DNA of 64,000 bases. Origin: Methanocaldococcus bathoardescens. Lineage in GTDB: Archaea; AGJL01; Methanococci; Methanococcales; Methanocaldococcaceae. Positions 55,862 to 64,000 of this stretch are shown here, in pieces (position 1 is the stretch's first letter; every line of letters starts with the position of its first letter). The position numbers and the translations under genes were made by a program. The stretch lies in NCBI RefSeq assembly GCF_000739065.1, contig NZ_CP009149.1:434001-498000 (forward strand), in the 5' to 3' direction. The notes beneath the pieces are model-generated. The model was not told where the DNA came from. It made no database searches and saw only the letters and a list, made by a program, of their open reading frames with translations.

Positions 55862-58651
55862 TTAAATTCCATATTTCTCCTCTCGTTTTTTAAATGCCTC
55901 TTCTCCACCTTCTAAAAGTTTAGTAATATCTCTCCGTATTTGTTCATTTTCGATTGAACCCCATCTATATGATATTTTGTTATTTTTAAATTCTGCAACT
56001 ATCACTTGCTCGGCATCTGTATTAACTACTAAATTTGCATTATGTGTAGAAATTATAATCTGCCTCTTTTTCTTTGCTTCTCTGAAAGCATTTACTAAAG
56101 TTTCATAAATAAATTTGTTATCCAAATTATCCTCTGGTTGATCTATTATTAAAGGATGATCTCCTTCAGCCAAGAATATCTTTAATAAAACTGTGCCTTT
56201 TTGACCTATAGAAAGTTTGTCCATAGGAGTTCCGTTAAAGAAAATTTCAGTGCTAAGTGAGAAATAATTTCCAAATACCCAATTGTAGAAATCCAAATTT
56301 GTTCTTGTTTTCTTTAAAAACTGCTTAAATTTAAAAGCTTCATTAATATAATCTTCGATCTTAGATGGTAATTTTTCAATATCATCAGAAGATATAATCT
56401 CATATAACTTTTCTGCTAAGCTTGATATTTGCTCTAGAGTAACTTTTCTACCATCAAGAATATCTTCCCCTACGTCTTCAAATTTACTTCGATCAAAGAA
56501 TATATTTGACTTGAAATCTATATTGTTTAAAATATCGTCTTTTCCATTTGAGAATACTTCTATAATTTTTTTATAAACATCTTTTAATTCGACATGTTTT
56601 TGGATAAATTTTATGTATTTGTCTTTTCTTTCTTCATCTAATTTTTTAATTTTCTCTTTCTTTTCGTTAATTTCTTTTAATTTATCGTCTAGTAGTTCTA
56701 TTTCATCATTTATATTGTTTATTTCATTAAGTAAGGTATCATGTTCTTTTTCTATACCAAGCAATTTGTTGAGGTCTTCTTTTATAGAATTTATCTGACT
56801 TACAACATTATTAATTTCAGATTGGACAATCCCCATAGTTTCGTTTATTTTATCTAAATATGACTTGAGATCTATATGTGAAATATTTACAGGTATGTTT
56901 AATTCTCTAAAGTTAGAATTTAGCTTATCAATCTCAGAATTTATCACTAAAAAGTTTTCAATTTTATCTTGAAGTTTCAATAGATCATTTTTAATTGTTT
57001 CTAACTTAGAATGTCTTGATCTTAAGGCAGCTTCTTCCTTTCTAAGATTTTTAACTTTATTTTCAGAGTCTTCTCCAATCTTTTTTATAATATCTTGAAG
57101 TTTATTTTCTTTATCCTTCAATTCTCCGATTTTAATGCTCTTTTTATTTTCAATATCTTTGACTTTTTCAGGATCAGTGTCTATTTCCAATTTGTAAATC
57201 TCAGAATTAAGATCTTCAATATCTTTTTTGAGTATATCTATTTCTTCTAATAGTTTTTCAAATTTTTGTTTATATTCAGAGTCCATTACATCCTTATTAC
57301 TAAAGATTATTTCCTTTATTTTTTCATGGAGTTTTTCTCTGTCCTCACTATATTCTTCAATTTTCCCTTGAGGGAGATATGTTATTTTTGAGTGTTGGAA
57401 AAATTTTTCTTCAATAAGTTTCTTAGAGAAGTTTTCCACATCATCTCCAATAAAAGATATTTCAACAGTTAGGTCTGGTTTTTGTTCTTCTATTCTTTGA
57501 ACAAACGAATTTTTATCTATACCACTCCTTTTACACCTATCTTCAAAACAATTAGCTATTAAATCAAGTAGTGCTGTTTTTCCACTACCTTTACCACCTA
57601 TAACTGTAACTAAGTTGGGATTTAATGGAATTTCCAGTTCTTCAATTTCTAACTCATCACTTATCTTAGAATTTGATATTTTTATGGATGATAATGTATA
57701 GATACTTTTTCTGGGTTCTGGATTATCTTCTTGAATTCTTACCCTTTCTTCTGGCTCATAGATGATCTGTTTTAAACCTTCAAATGTAGGATCAGCTTTT
57801 ATCCAACAGAATCGATTATTATCGGGCTTACAAAGTTTATCAAATTTATGAGCATCAGAACCATGTATGCAAGGTTTTAATGAGCCAAATTCATTAATAA
57901 AATCTTTTGGGTTTTTATGTTTTTTACCTAAAGCCCAATCTCTTGTATTTGGATTTGCAGAGAAAATTGCATGAGATTTTACAAGAAGTTCTTTTCGAGT
58001 AAGATGATCTTGTCCATCCCAATCCATTAAACACCATCTTTCTTCAGGCAAGACAAGTAAATACTTCCCACCAAAAATAGATTCTTTCTCTTTTAAAACT
58101 TTTATTATTTCATCAAGAGAAACCGTGATGTTCATACATCCTACAAAATAATCAGAATAATTTTTAAACTTATCATGTTGTTTTTTTAATATTCGTCCAA
58201 TTTCTTCAATATTTCTTCGAGTAAGTTTTCTAACTTCCCCATTAGGGGTTTTAATATGTAACTCCTCTAAAAATTCCTTCTCAATTATTTCAGGATCAAT
58301 TTCGTTACTAAATATAACATGATAATTCAATCTTTTAGGTTGTTCATCTTTTCTACTTGAAAGAAATTTATCCAATCTAAATTCAATATTTGGAAGTATC
58401 AAATAAAAATTTTGTAACCTTCCTTTTTTCCTATATTCAAGTATTTTCTTATATCCTTCAATGGAAAAATAGTCAGTAATCCCAATCACAGCAACATCTT
58501 GGATCTTTTCTAACTCATCAATATATTTTTCCCATATATCCCCATTGTATTTTTCTTTTTCTTCTTCATCTGAAAATCTAAAATTATGGTAATAAGATGC
58601 TGGAGTATGAACATGCAAATCCCATTTTCTCCATTCTGATCCTCTGTTCAT
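55862..58651 (-). CDS. TrlF-type PHP-domain SMC-like ATPase, probable mobile defence gene
   Basis: 929 residues. The PHP domain (1-290) has HVH at 13-15, VIGITDYFS and GSDAHKFDKL, all metal ligands expected of a phosphoesterase. The ATPase follows: Walker A IGGKGSGKTALLD (about 345-357), Q-loop TYLPQGKIEEY, a 250-residue coiled coil (about 430-690), signature LSIGQKG (about 815), Walker B PLIIDQPEDNLD and switch His in ISTHNANLV. TrlF-like proteins are associated with restriction-modification loci. The gene has 15 GATC sites, which look very rare in the rest of the window, suggesting horizontal transfer. The DNA or RNA target is unknown. Confidence 0.85.
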   Translation of the reverse strand: MNRGSEWRKWDLHVHTPASYYHNFRFSDEEEKEKYNGDIWEKYIDELEKIQDVAVIGITDYFSIEGYKKILEYRKKGRLQNFYLILPNIEFRLDKFLSSRKDEQPKRLNYHVIFSNEIDPEIIEKEFLEELHIKTPNGEVRKLTRRNIEEIGRILKKQHDKFKNYSDYFVGCMNITVSLDEIIKVLKEKESIFGGKYLLVLPEERWCLMDWDGQDHLTRKELLVKSHAIFSANPNTRDWALGKKHKNPKDFINEFGSLKPCIHGSDAHKFDKLCKPDNNRFCWIKADPTFEGLKQIIYEPEERVRIQEDNPEPRKSIYTLSSIKISNSKISDELEIEELEIPLNPNLVTVIGGKGSGKTALLDLIANCFEDRCKRSGIDKNSFVQRIEEQKPDLTVEISFIGDDVENFSKKLIEEKFFQHSKITYLPQGKIEEYSEDREKLHEKIKEIIFSNKDVMDSEYKQKFEKLLEEIDILKKDIEDLNSEIYKLEIDTDPEKVKDIENKKSIKIGELKDKENKLQDIIKKIGEDSENKVKNLRKEEAALRSRHSKLETIKNDLLKLQDKIENFLVINSEIDKLNSNFRELNIPVNISHIDLKSYLDKINETMGIVQSEINNVVSQINSIKEDLNKLLGIEKEHDTLLNEINNINDEIELLDDKLKEINEKKEKIKKLDEERKDKYIKFIQKHVELKDVYKKIIEVFSNGKDDILNNIDFKSNIFFDRSKFEDVGEDILDGRKVTLEQISSLAEKLYEIISSDDIEKLPSKIEDYINEAFKFKQFLKKTRTNLDFYNWVFGNYFSLSTEIFFNGTPMDKLSIGQKGTVLLKIFLAEGDHPLIIDQPEDNLDNKFIYETLVNAFREAKKKRQIIISTHNANLVVNTDAEQVIVAEFKNNKISYRWGSIENEQIRRDITKLLEGGEEAFKKREEKYGI

Positions 58652-58823
58652 TATGATTCCCCCACATATTTTATAAACATAATATTGTTGGGTATCAACA
58701 TAAATTTATTACAATGAGTGTTTATATTAATTTCTTAACATATCATAAATAACCTTAATATACCATCATAGATACATAACATAAACAAAAAAATTATCTT
58801 AATGATGGTCTTGGTGATTCTAA

Positions 58824-59744
58824 ATGTATGAGATAGTTAGATACGAAGGAGGGGTTTATAAAAACAATATTTTCAAAGAATGGATTGAGGATATTGGTGG
58901 GTTTGTTATTCAAGAGCATGTTATGCAGTTAGATGTTTATATGACATTAGCTATTCCTCAAAATGAGTTGGAGAATATTAAAGAGGAGGCTAAAAAATAT
59001 AAAGGTAAGATTATAGAGACCCCATTAGCAGGAACTGAGATAGCTGTTGTAGCTCCAAGTTTATCAAGACATCACCTCCCACACACAGCATGTGATATTT
59101 CAGAGTATTTAAGAAGATTTGGAGCTAAACCAAATATGATTGGATTGGCGAGAGGGGTTGGGAAAGATATAGCTCAATTAAGAGAGAAAGAAAAAAGATT
59201 GATAGAAGAGCACGACTTAGCAGTTTATGTAATGGGTAATTTTGAAGCATGTATTAAAGATAAAACTCATTTATTTGATGTAGATATTCCAGTTGTGGTT
59301 ACTGGAGGTCCTGAAAAAATAGATATTCCTTATCCATACGTTGGAAATCTTGGGAGGAGGAGCCATAGGTTAAGACATGGAGAAGAGATTAGAGCCTTAA
59401 GAAAGATGGTTGATGTAATAACAGAACTTATAAATGAGAGAAGAAGAGAATTATCTTACGACCCGCCAATTGTTCCGCCAGTAGTTGTTAAAGATGAAAT
59501 TGAGAAACAAGTTGAGGAAGTGTATTCAATTCTATCACCAATGCCTATTGTTACACAGTTAGATGGGTTGAGAGTTAAATTGGATTATGATAAATATGTA
59601 GATAAGATTAGAGAGGTTAAAGTTAAGAACTATAAATTAGAGGATATAGCGGATATTAAAAGAAGTGTAATGAAAAACTATATATTAATAAAAATAAAAC
59701 CAAAATCAGAAGTAGAGTTTGAAATGCATAAAAATAAAGCTTAA
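58824..59744 (+). CDS. mmp7: Methanogenesis marker protein 7
   Basis: 306 residues, with VRYEGGVYKNNIFKEWIED and VVAPSLSRHHLPHTACDISEYLRRFGAKPNMIGLARGVGKD, then IPVVVTGGPEKIDIPYPYVGNLGRRSHRLR. I recognise it as methanogenesis marker 7, found only in organisms with MCR; its role may be in MCR maturation. It has no obvious redox or ATP motif. GGTGATTCTAA precedes the start. The gene order 58824-63981 (marker 7, unknown, tfrB, exchanger, U32) is also the order I recall from M. jannaschii. Confidence 0.8.
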   Translation: MYEIVRYEGGVYKNNIFKEWIEDIGGFVIQEHVMQLDVYMTLAIPQNELENIKEEAKKYKGKIIETPLAGTEIAVVAPSLSRHHLPHTACDISEYLRRFGAKPNMIGLARGVGKDIAQLREKEKRLIEEHDLAVYVMGNFEACIKDKTHLFDVDIPVVVTGGPEKIDIPYPYVGNLGRRSHRLRHGEEIRALRKMVDVITELINERRRELSYDPPIVPPVVVKDEIEKQVEEVYSILSPMPIVTQLDGLRVKLDYDKYVDKIREVKVKNYKLEDIADIKRSVMKNYILIKIKPKSEVEFEMHKNKA

Positions 59745-59792
59745 ATTTAATTTTTTATTTCATATTATTAAATAACATTAAGAGGGAGAAGT

Positions 59793-60221
59793 ATGGAGAA
59801 CTTCAATTTTAAATGCTATGATATAGATGAAAAAGAAATTCCTATCCCTCCAGGTTTGCCACAATCAATAATTGCTCGGTTAATAGAGATATGTAATGTA
59901 AAATTTGACGTTAGAGAAGATGAAATATATAATGTGAAGTATCCTGTATTAATAGGAAAAGAAGAAGATTTAAAGGAAGCTAAAAAATATTTAGAGCTAA
60001 TTACAGATGCAAAATTAGCTTTAAGAGATATTGCAAGATTAGCAAAGAAATTTAAAGTAAAAGCTAAGATTTATACAGATGATGAAGATTTAAAATATAT
60101 CTTAGATGTCTTAAGTAACGATATTGCAAACAGAGATTATATAGAAATTGTTGAAGAAATGCCAGAAGGGGATAAAGAGATTATTGAAATTGGAGACAAA
60201 AAAATATACGTTGGAATATAA
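59793..60221 (+). CDS. Conserved methanogen protein, 142 residues, unknown
   Basis: Begins MENFNFKCYDIDEKEIPIPPG and has VKYPVLIGKEEDLKEAKKYLELI, then LARLAKKFKVKAKIYTDDED. The second half looks like a helix-strand-helix subdomain. I do not recognise a family for certain. Its constant position next to marker 7 suggests a role in the MCR or F430 system. GAGGGAGAAGT precedes ATG 59793. Confidence 0.6.
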   Translation: MENFNFKCYDIDEKEIPIPPGLPQSIIARLIEICNVKFDVREDEIYNVKYPVLIGKEEDLKEAKKYLELITDAKLALRDIARLAKKFKVKAKIYTDDEDLKYILDVLSNDIANRDYIEIVEEMPEGDKEIIEIGDKKIYVGI

Positions 60222-60231
60222 TTTAAACGAT

Positions 60232-61701
60232 TTAAATTACTTTACTCAATAAAGAGACAATATTCATAACATCTATATCTTTATCTAACTTATTTTCTTC
60301 TTTAAACTTTTTTAAGCTATCTTTTATATGATATTCACAGAATGGGCAAACTGTAACTACGGTATCTACATTGGCATTGTAAATCATCTTTGCTCTTCTC
60401 TTTCCTATCAAGTTGGCAATATCTGGTTTTCCGCTCCTTACACCCCCTCCAGCTCCACAGCACCTTGCCTCTATATCAATAAATTCAAGTTCAGGGATAG
60501 CTTTTAAAATCTCCCTTGGTTGCTCATATATTTTCTGTCCTCTTCTTAAATGACATGGGTCGTGGTAAGTGACCCTCATTTTTAATGGCTTATATTTTAA
60601 AAGCCCTACTTCAGTTAAAACTTCTGTTATATCTTTAACTTCAAATTCTCTCTCCTTATAATCATTTTTTAATGTGCATCCACAGCCAGCACATATAGTT
60701 ACAACACAATCAACATCCAATTTATTAAATATCTCCAAATTTTTCTTTTTTAATTTTTCAGCAACATCTCTCTGTCCAGTTCTAAAGAATGGAGAGCCAC
60801 AGCAAACCTGATTTTTAGGGATAACAACTGATACACCATGAGAATTTAAAACCTTTATTGCATCTTTCCCTACATTTTGCAATCTAAAATCAACCAAACA
60901 TCCTGTAAAAAACGCTACCCTTAACTTTTCATTTTCAGCAGGGTAGAAATCATCAACCTGTCTTAATAATGGTGTTTCTTCTTCAATAACACTTCTATTA
61001 TATTTTAAAACATTTTCCCTAACTTTTAAGTGGTTGTCTATGTAATAACCTTTACTAAATGCCAAAGCTCTCAATTTTTCTATGGCTTTATGAACAATAT
61101 CAATCTCTTTTGGGCAGACCTCAACGCACTTAGCACAGGTTGTACAGTTATAAATATTTTCAAAATATGCAGTCATTTCTCTATTTTCTTCATCCCTCTT
61201 ATCAAATGCAAATCTTGCAAGCTGTCTCATGAATGTTGGACCAGGATAATCGCTAACATCTCTCGCTGGACATGTAGATAGGCAAGATAAGCAATCAATA
61301 CATCCCCTAAGCTCTTTATTTTCTTCAACATATTTAGGAAGAATAATTTCAAGTTCTTTAGGATAGTTTTTTCTTATAAGGTAGTTCTTTATGCCTAATA
61401 ACTTTTTGTAATATGATTCCCTATCAACAATCAAATCTCTAATTACTTTAAATCCTTTTAATGGCTCAATAACCATATCATCTTCTACTTTTGTCTCGCA
61501 TGCTAATTTTGGCTCTCCATTTATTGTTACAGCACAAGAGCCACATTGCCCATTTCTACATGAAGCTCTAAATAAAATGTTGGCTCCATAATTTTTGTTT
61601 ATATATTCCAATGCTTCTAAGACAGTAATATTCTCTGGAACTTCATAGTTCTCAAAGTATTCTTTTTTTCCATTAAACCTCTTAACCTTTATATTTACCA
61701 T
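60232..61701 (-). CDS. tfrB: Thiol:fumarate reductase subunit B
   Basis: 489 residues from ATG 61701, after GGGGATGGGATA; the longer frame overlaps the exchanger gene. The 2Fe-2S ligands are Cys48, Cys53, Cys56 (CRNGQCGSC) and Cys68. Two 4Fe-4S sets follow (CIDCLSCLSTCP and CTTCAKCVEVCP), then two CCG domains (CCGSPFFRTGQ and CCGAGGGVRSG) as in HdrB. It oxidises coenzymes M and B while reducing fumarate with TfrA, which is not in the window. It overlaps the exchanger by one base (TAATG). Confidence 0.93.
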   Translation of the reverse strand: MVNIKVKRFNGKKEYFENYEVPENITVLEALEYINKNYGANILFRASCRNGQCGSCAVTINGEPKLACETKVEDDMVIEPLKGFKVIRDLIVDRESYYKKLLGIKNYLIRKNYPKELEIILPKYVEENKELRGCIDCLSCLSTCPARDVSDYPGPTFMRQLARFAFDKRDEENREMTAYFENIYNCTTCAKCVEVCPKEIDIVHKAIEKLRALAFSKGYYIDNHLKVRENVLKYNRSVIEEETPLLRQVDDFYPAENEKLRVAFFTGCLVDFRLQNVGKDAIKVLNSHGVSVVIPKNQVCCGSPFFRTGQRDVAEKLKKKNLEIFNKLDVDCVVTICAGCGCTLKNDYKEREFEVKDITEVLTEVGLLKYKPLKMRVTYHDPCHLRRGQKIYEQPREILKAIPELEFIDIEARCCGAGGGVRSGKPDIANLIGKRRAKMIYNANVDTVVTVCPFCEYHIKDSLKKFKEENKLDKDIDVMNIVSLLSKVI

Positions 61702-62615
61702 TATCCCATCCCCAAAGAAGCTATTGCTATTATATATATAATTAAGAATAAAATTCCCTGCCATCTTCCAATTTTTGAATATTTTGCAAATAAATATAGC
61801 AGAAAGCTCATAACTGTCAATATAGCAATTTGAAGGTTTTCTGGTGGAAGATACATAAATAAGCTTCCAAGAGCTAAAGCTCCTCCAATATCAGCAATAT
61901 TACTTCCAACAACATTTCCTAAAACCATTCCTCCAAGATTTCTTTTTGCTGCTACTAAAGAAACCATTAATTCAGGGACAGAGGTTCCAAAGGCTACTAA
62001 TGTGAATCCAATAATCTTATCAGAGACGTTTAAAGCGGTAGCTATCTTTTTTGCTCCATCTACAAAAAGCTCTGCCCCAACCAAAACTCCAACTAAACCA
62101 ATTATTAATAAAACTAAGGAAAATACCATTGAAGGGTTATTTTTATTGTTATTTTCATTTATTTCCTCAATATTTCCATTCTTTACAGTCCATCTTAAAT
62201 AGATAGCAAATAAAATTAATAAGATAACTCCATCAATCCATGAAAATCCATCAATTCCTATAACTGCAGTGAATATCACAAACAAGAGATAGACAAATAT
62301 ATTCTTTCTCAAATTTTTATCAACTATTATTGGACTTATAATTGCACTAACTCCAAGAACTAAACCAATATTGCAAATACATGAACCAATTGCATTTCCT
62401 ATAGATATTCCTGGAGCATGCATATAAGAAGCATAGGCTGATGTTAATATCTCTGGCAAGGATGTCCCAATAGCCATAACCGTAGCTCCAATGACAAAAT
62501 TTGATACATTGAAGTGCCTTGCTATCCTTTCACTCCCTAAGACAAACCAATCACTTCCATAATACAGCAAAATAAGCCCCAATAGAAAATAACCAATCCC
62601 CAAAATTAGCATCAT
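61701..62615 (-). CDS. Na+/Ca2+ exchanger family transporter
   Basis: 304 residues with ten membrane helices in two inverted halves. Each has the alpha repeat: GATVMAIGTSLPEILTSA with IGNAIGSCICNIGLVLG, and GFTLVAFGTSVPELMVSL with LGNVVGSNIADIGGAL. The Glu in the PE motifs binds the cation. A 1-base overlap with tfrB (TAATG) indicates coupling. The physiological ion may be Ca2+ or another divalent cation. Confidence 0.9.
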   Translation of the reverse strand: MMLILGIGYFLLGLILLYYGSDWFVLGSERIARHFNVSNFVIGATVMAIGTSLPEILTSAYASYMHAPGISIGNAIGSCICNIGLVLGVSAIISPIIVDKNLRKNIFVYLLFVIFTAVIGIDGFSWIDGVILLILFAIYLRWTVKNGNIEEINENNNKNNPSMVFSLVLLIIGLVGVLVGAELFVDGAKKIATALNVSDKIIGFTLVAFGTSVPELMVSLVAAKRNLGGMVLGNVVGSNIADIGGALALGSLFMYLPPENLQIAILTVMSFLLYLFAKYSKIGRWQGILFLIIYIIAIASLGMG

Positions 62616-62685
62616 ATCTACCCAATATTCTTTGAAAATTATAAATGGTCATTGGGGAAATTATAAATCTCTCCATTCTTAAATT

Positions 62686-63204
62686 TTACTTTCTTTCATT
62701 GACAATCCTAAAAATGTCATAGATGTTGTTTATTTCCCAATCCCTTAAAACGCTTGGAAAAAGAGCCGGATATTTAATCTCTTTTAAGGGCATTAAAAAT
62801 ATTCTTTCTGGATTATCTGCTGTGCCTCCAAGTCCCATGGCAATATATACTGGTATATTTTCATTGGATTCAATATCTTTGTATCTTTGGAATTGTTCCT
62901 TATCTTTAGCCCAATGGAATTTCTCTTGATATAATTTGCTTCTATACTTACATTCAACATAAAAAATCTTACCAGTTTTTTTATCTTTTAAAAGAAAATC
63001 AGGCTTTAATGATTTTTTGACGTATCTTTTAGAATTTGTTTCAAAATTATGAGTCATATCTAAAAGTTCAAAATATTTTTCAGGAAATAAATTATTCAAA
63101 ACAAAACTCTCAAATTCTTCTCCCTTTTGATGTGCTAACCATTTCCTGTATTCATCTTCAGGAAGCGTTAATTTTTTAATAAACTTCTTAATTATACTTA
63201 CCAT
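62686..63204 (-). CDS. PD-(D/E)XK nuclease-like protein
   Basis: 172 residues from ATG 63204. The core is KGEEFESFVLNNLF, then SLKPDFLLKDKKTGKIFYVECKYRS: Asp, Glu and Lys in the PD...ExK order of restriction endonuclease-like nucleases. It carries no target recognition domain or methyltransferase partner. It could act in DNA repair or defence. It lies between the exchanger and the U32 peptidase genes on the same strand. Confidence 0.72.
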   Translation of the reverse strand: MVSIIKKFIKKLTLPEDEYRKWLAHQKGEEFESFVLNNLFPEKYFELLDMTHNFETNSKRYVKKSLKPDFLLKDKKTGKIFYVECKYRSKLYQEKFHWAKDKEQFQRYKDIESNENIPVYIAMGLGGTADNPERIFLMPLKEIKYPALFPSVLRDWEINNIYDIFRIVNERK

Positions 63205-63267
63205 GCCCAAACTCCCCCCACATTATTTTAATTGATACCTATAACTATAATAATATTTATAGCTTTT

Positions 63268-64000
63268 TTATTCTGTTTCTTTCAACAAATAAACTTTATC
63301 CCCTTCTCTAACCAAATGATTCAACTTAACTCCAACTCTCTCTCCTTTTTTGGCAATCTCAACATCTTTATGGTTTATCTGCATTGATTTAACAATCTCT
63401 TCAACACATCCGGTAGTTTTTCCAATTATTAGTATTGTGTCTCCAATTTTTAAATCTCCCCATAACTCAATCTCAGCCACATTAACCTTTTTGTAAAAAT
63501 TAACAACTCTCCCAATTTCAACCTTTCTATACTTTGATGCATTCCCCTCAATCTCATATTGGAAGTCATGATTTTTATTGATATCTCTAAAGTAAAATCC
63601 AGTATCATAATCTCTATTATAGACTTTTTGAAGCTCTTTTTTGAAATATGGAAGTTTATCATAATAAGTTCCATCTAAGACACTATCTATTGCCTCTCTA
63701 TAAACCTTTGTTGTTCTCATAACATAATCAGCATTCTTTGCCCTACCCTCTATTTTAAATGAATCAAAAACATCCATCAATTCTGGGATATGCTCAATCA
63801 TACATAAATCTTTTGGTGACAGTAGATATTTTCCTTCGCAAACCACTTCATAAGTTCCATCATGATGCTCATTAATCAACTTCCACTTCCTTCTACATGG
63901 TTGTAGGCAGTCCCCACAGTTTGCATGTCTTCCAAAGAGATATGAGCTTAAAAAACACCTTCCACTTATAGCCACACACAAAGCACCATGAACAAAGCCC
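63268..64000 (-). CDS. U32 family peptidase-like protein (C-terminal part, cut by window edge)
   Basis: The gene enters from the right edge; the visible 243 codons include GFVHGALCVAISGRC, the U32 signature, then CGDCLQPCRRKWKL (Cys pattern of the iron-sulfur version) and KIEGRAKNADYVMRTTKVYREAID. The last 80 residues form the beta barrel (VEIGRVVNFYKK, GDTILIIGKTTG). U32 proteins such as TrhP take part in tRNA hydroxylation and similar reactions; the archaeal substrate is not known. No start is visible. Confidence 0.88.
   Translation of the reverse strand, partial: GFVHGALCVAISGRCFLSSYLFGRHANCGDCLQPCRRKWKLINEHHDGTYEVVCEGKYLLSPKDLCMIEHIPELMDVFDSFKIEGRAKNADYVMRTTKVYREAIDSVLDGTYYDKLPYFKKELQKVYNRDYDTGFYFRDINKNHDFQYEIEGNASKYRKVEIGRVVNFYKKVNVAEIELWGDLKIGDTILIIGKTTGCVEEIVKSMQINHKDVEIAKKGERVGVKLNHLVREGDKVYLLKETE

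Noticed and set aside
62686-63204. A complete restriction-modification system
   Set aside because: Only the nuclease-like gene is present; no methyltransferase or specificity gene lies near.

Overview
The window is about 69% A+T chromosomal DNA from a hyperthermophilic, hydrogenotrophic methanogen of the Methanocaldococcus type. The support is direct: component A2 of methyl-coenzyme M reductase activation, a methanogenesis marker protein, CofD (coenzyme F420), MfnA (methanofuran), TfrB, geranylgeranylglyceryl-phosphate synthase, an HMf-type histone, eukaryote-like ribosomal proteins and initiation factors (L31e, L37e, S6e, aIF2 beta and gamma, aIF6), a BpsA-type branched polyamine synthase, and GGTGA-type ribosome binding sites. 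Many proteins resemble those I remember from M. jannaschii, but the gene order looks different, so a sister species is likely. No database search was possible.

Layout. 1-5000: aIF6 (partial), L31e, mfnA, a CBS-pair protein, pth2 and the two halves of a split tRNA 2-selenouridine synthase. 5000-11400: RqcH/Rqc2-like protein, a HEAT-like protein, a Toprim protein and a FIST-domain regulator. 11800-16000: thrC, leuD, a VapBC-like pair and ilvD. 16000-24700: CPA2 antiporter, dphB, an operon hacB/PTPS-like/bpsA, and a branched-chain amino-acid ABC transporter with only one ATPase gene. 24900-37600: ndk, purL, metG, NurA, aIF2 gamma, S6e, a GC-rich structured RNA candidate, pyrH, histone, an rRNA methyltransferase-like gene, cofD and a glycosyltransferase. 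37700-44000: a membrane-anchored winged-helix protein, secF, UPF0254, a methyltransferase, GGGP synthase, dehydroquinate synthase II, hexuloisomerase and an intron-containing tRNA-Trp. 44200-55800: sucD, an operon of two paralogous small proteins, a DUF134 regulator and atwA, then proS, proteasome beta, the KH/beta-CASP RNase FttA, L37e, aIF2 beta, a SpoIIM-like protein and a DUF2209-like protein. 55862-58651: a large PHP/SMC-like ATPase of TrlF type with foreign composition. 58800-64000: methanogenesis marker 7, tfrB, a cation exchanger, a PD-(D/E)XK nuclease and a partial U32 peptidase.

The most unusual feature is a dispersed set of at least nine intergenic palindromic elements, most of them 95-112 bp. 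Each has perfect or near-perfect 14-18 bp terminal inverted repeats and a central GC-rich hairpin. The terminal repeats differ between copies but change together on both sides, so pairing is kept while sequence drifts. Several overlap stop codons of the neighbouring genes. A second repeat type is a tandem array of small hairpins (4094-4219, 22329-22450, 37606-37770), one of which lies inside an element of the first type. Other notable points are a LivG/LivF-like chimeric ATPase, two exported proteins whose best start codon is ATT, and the GATC-rich TrlF gene in a window where GATC looks very rare.
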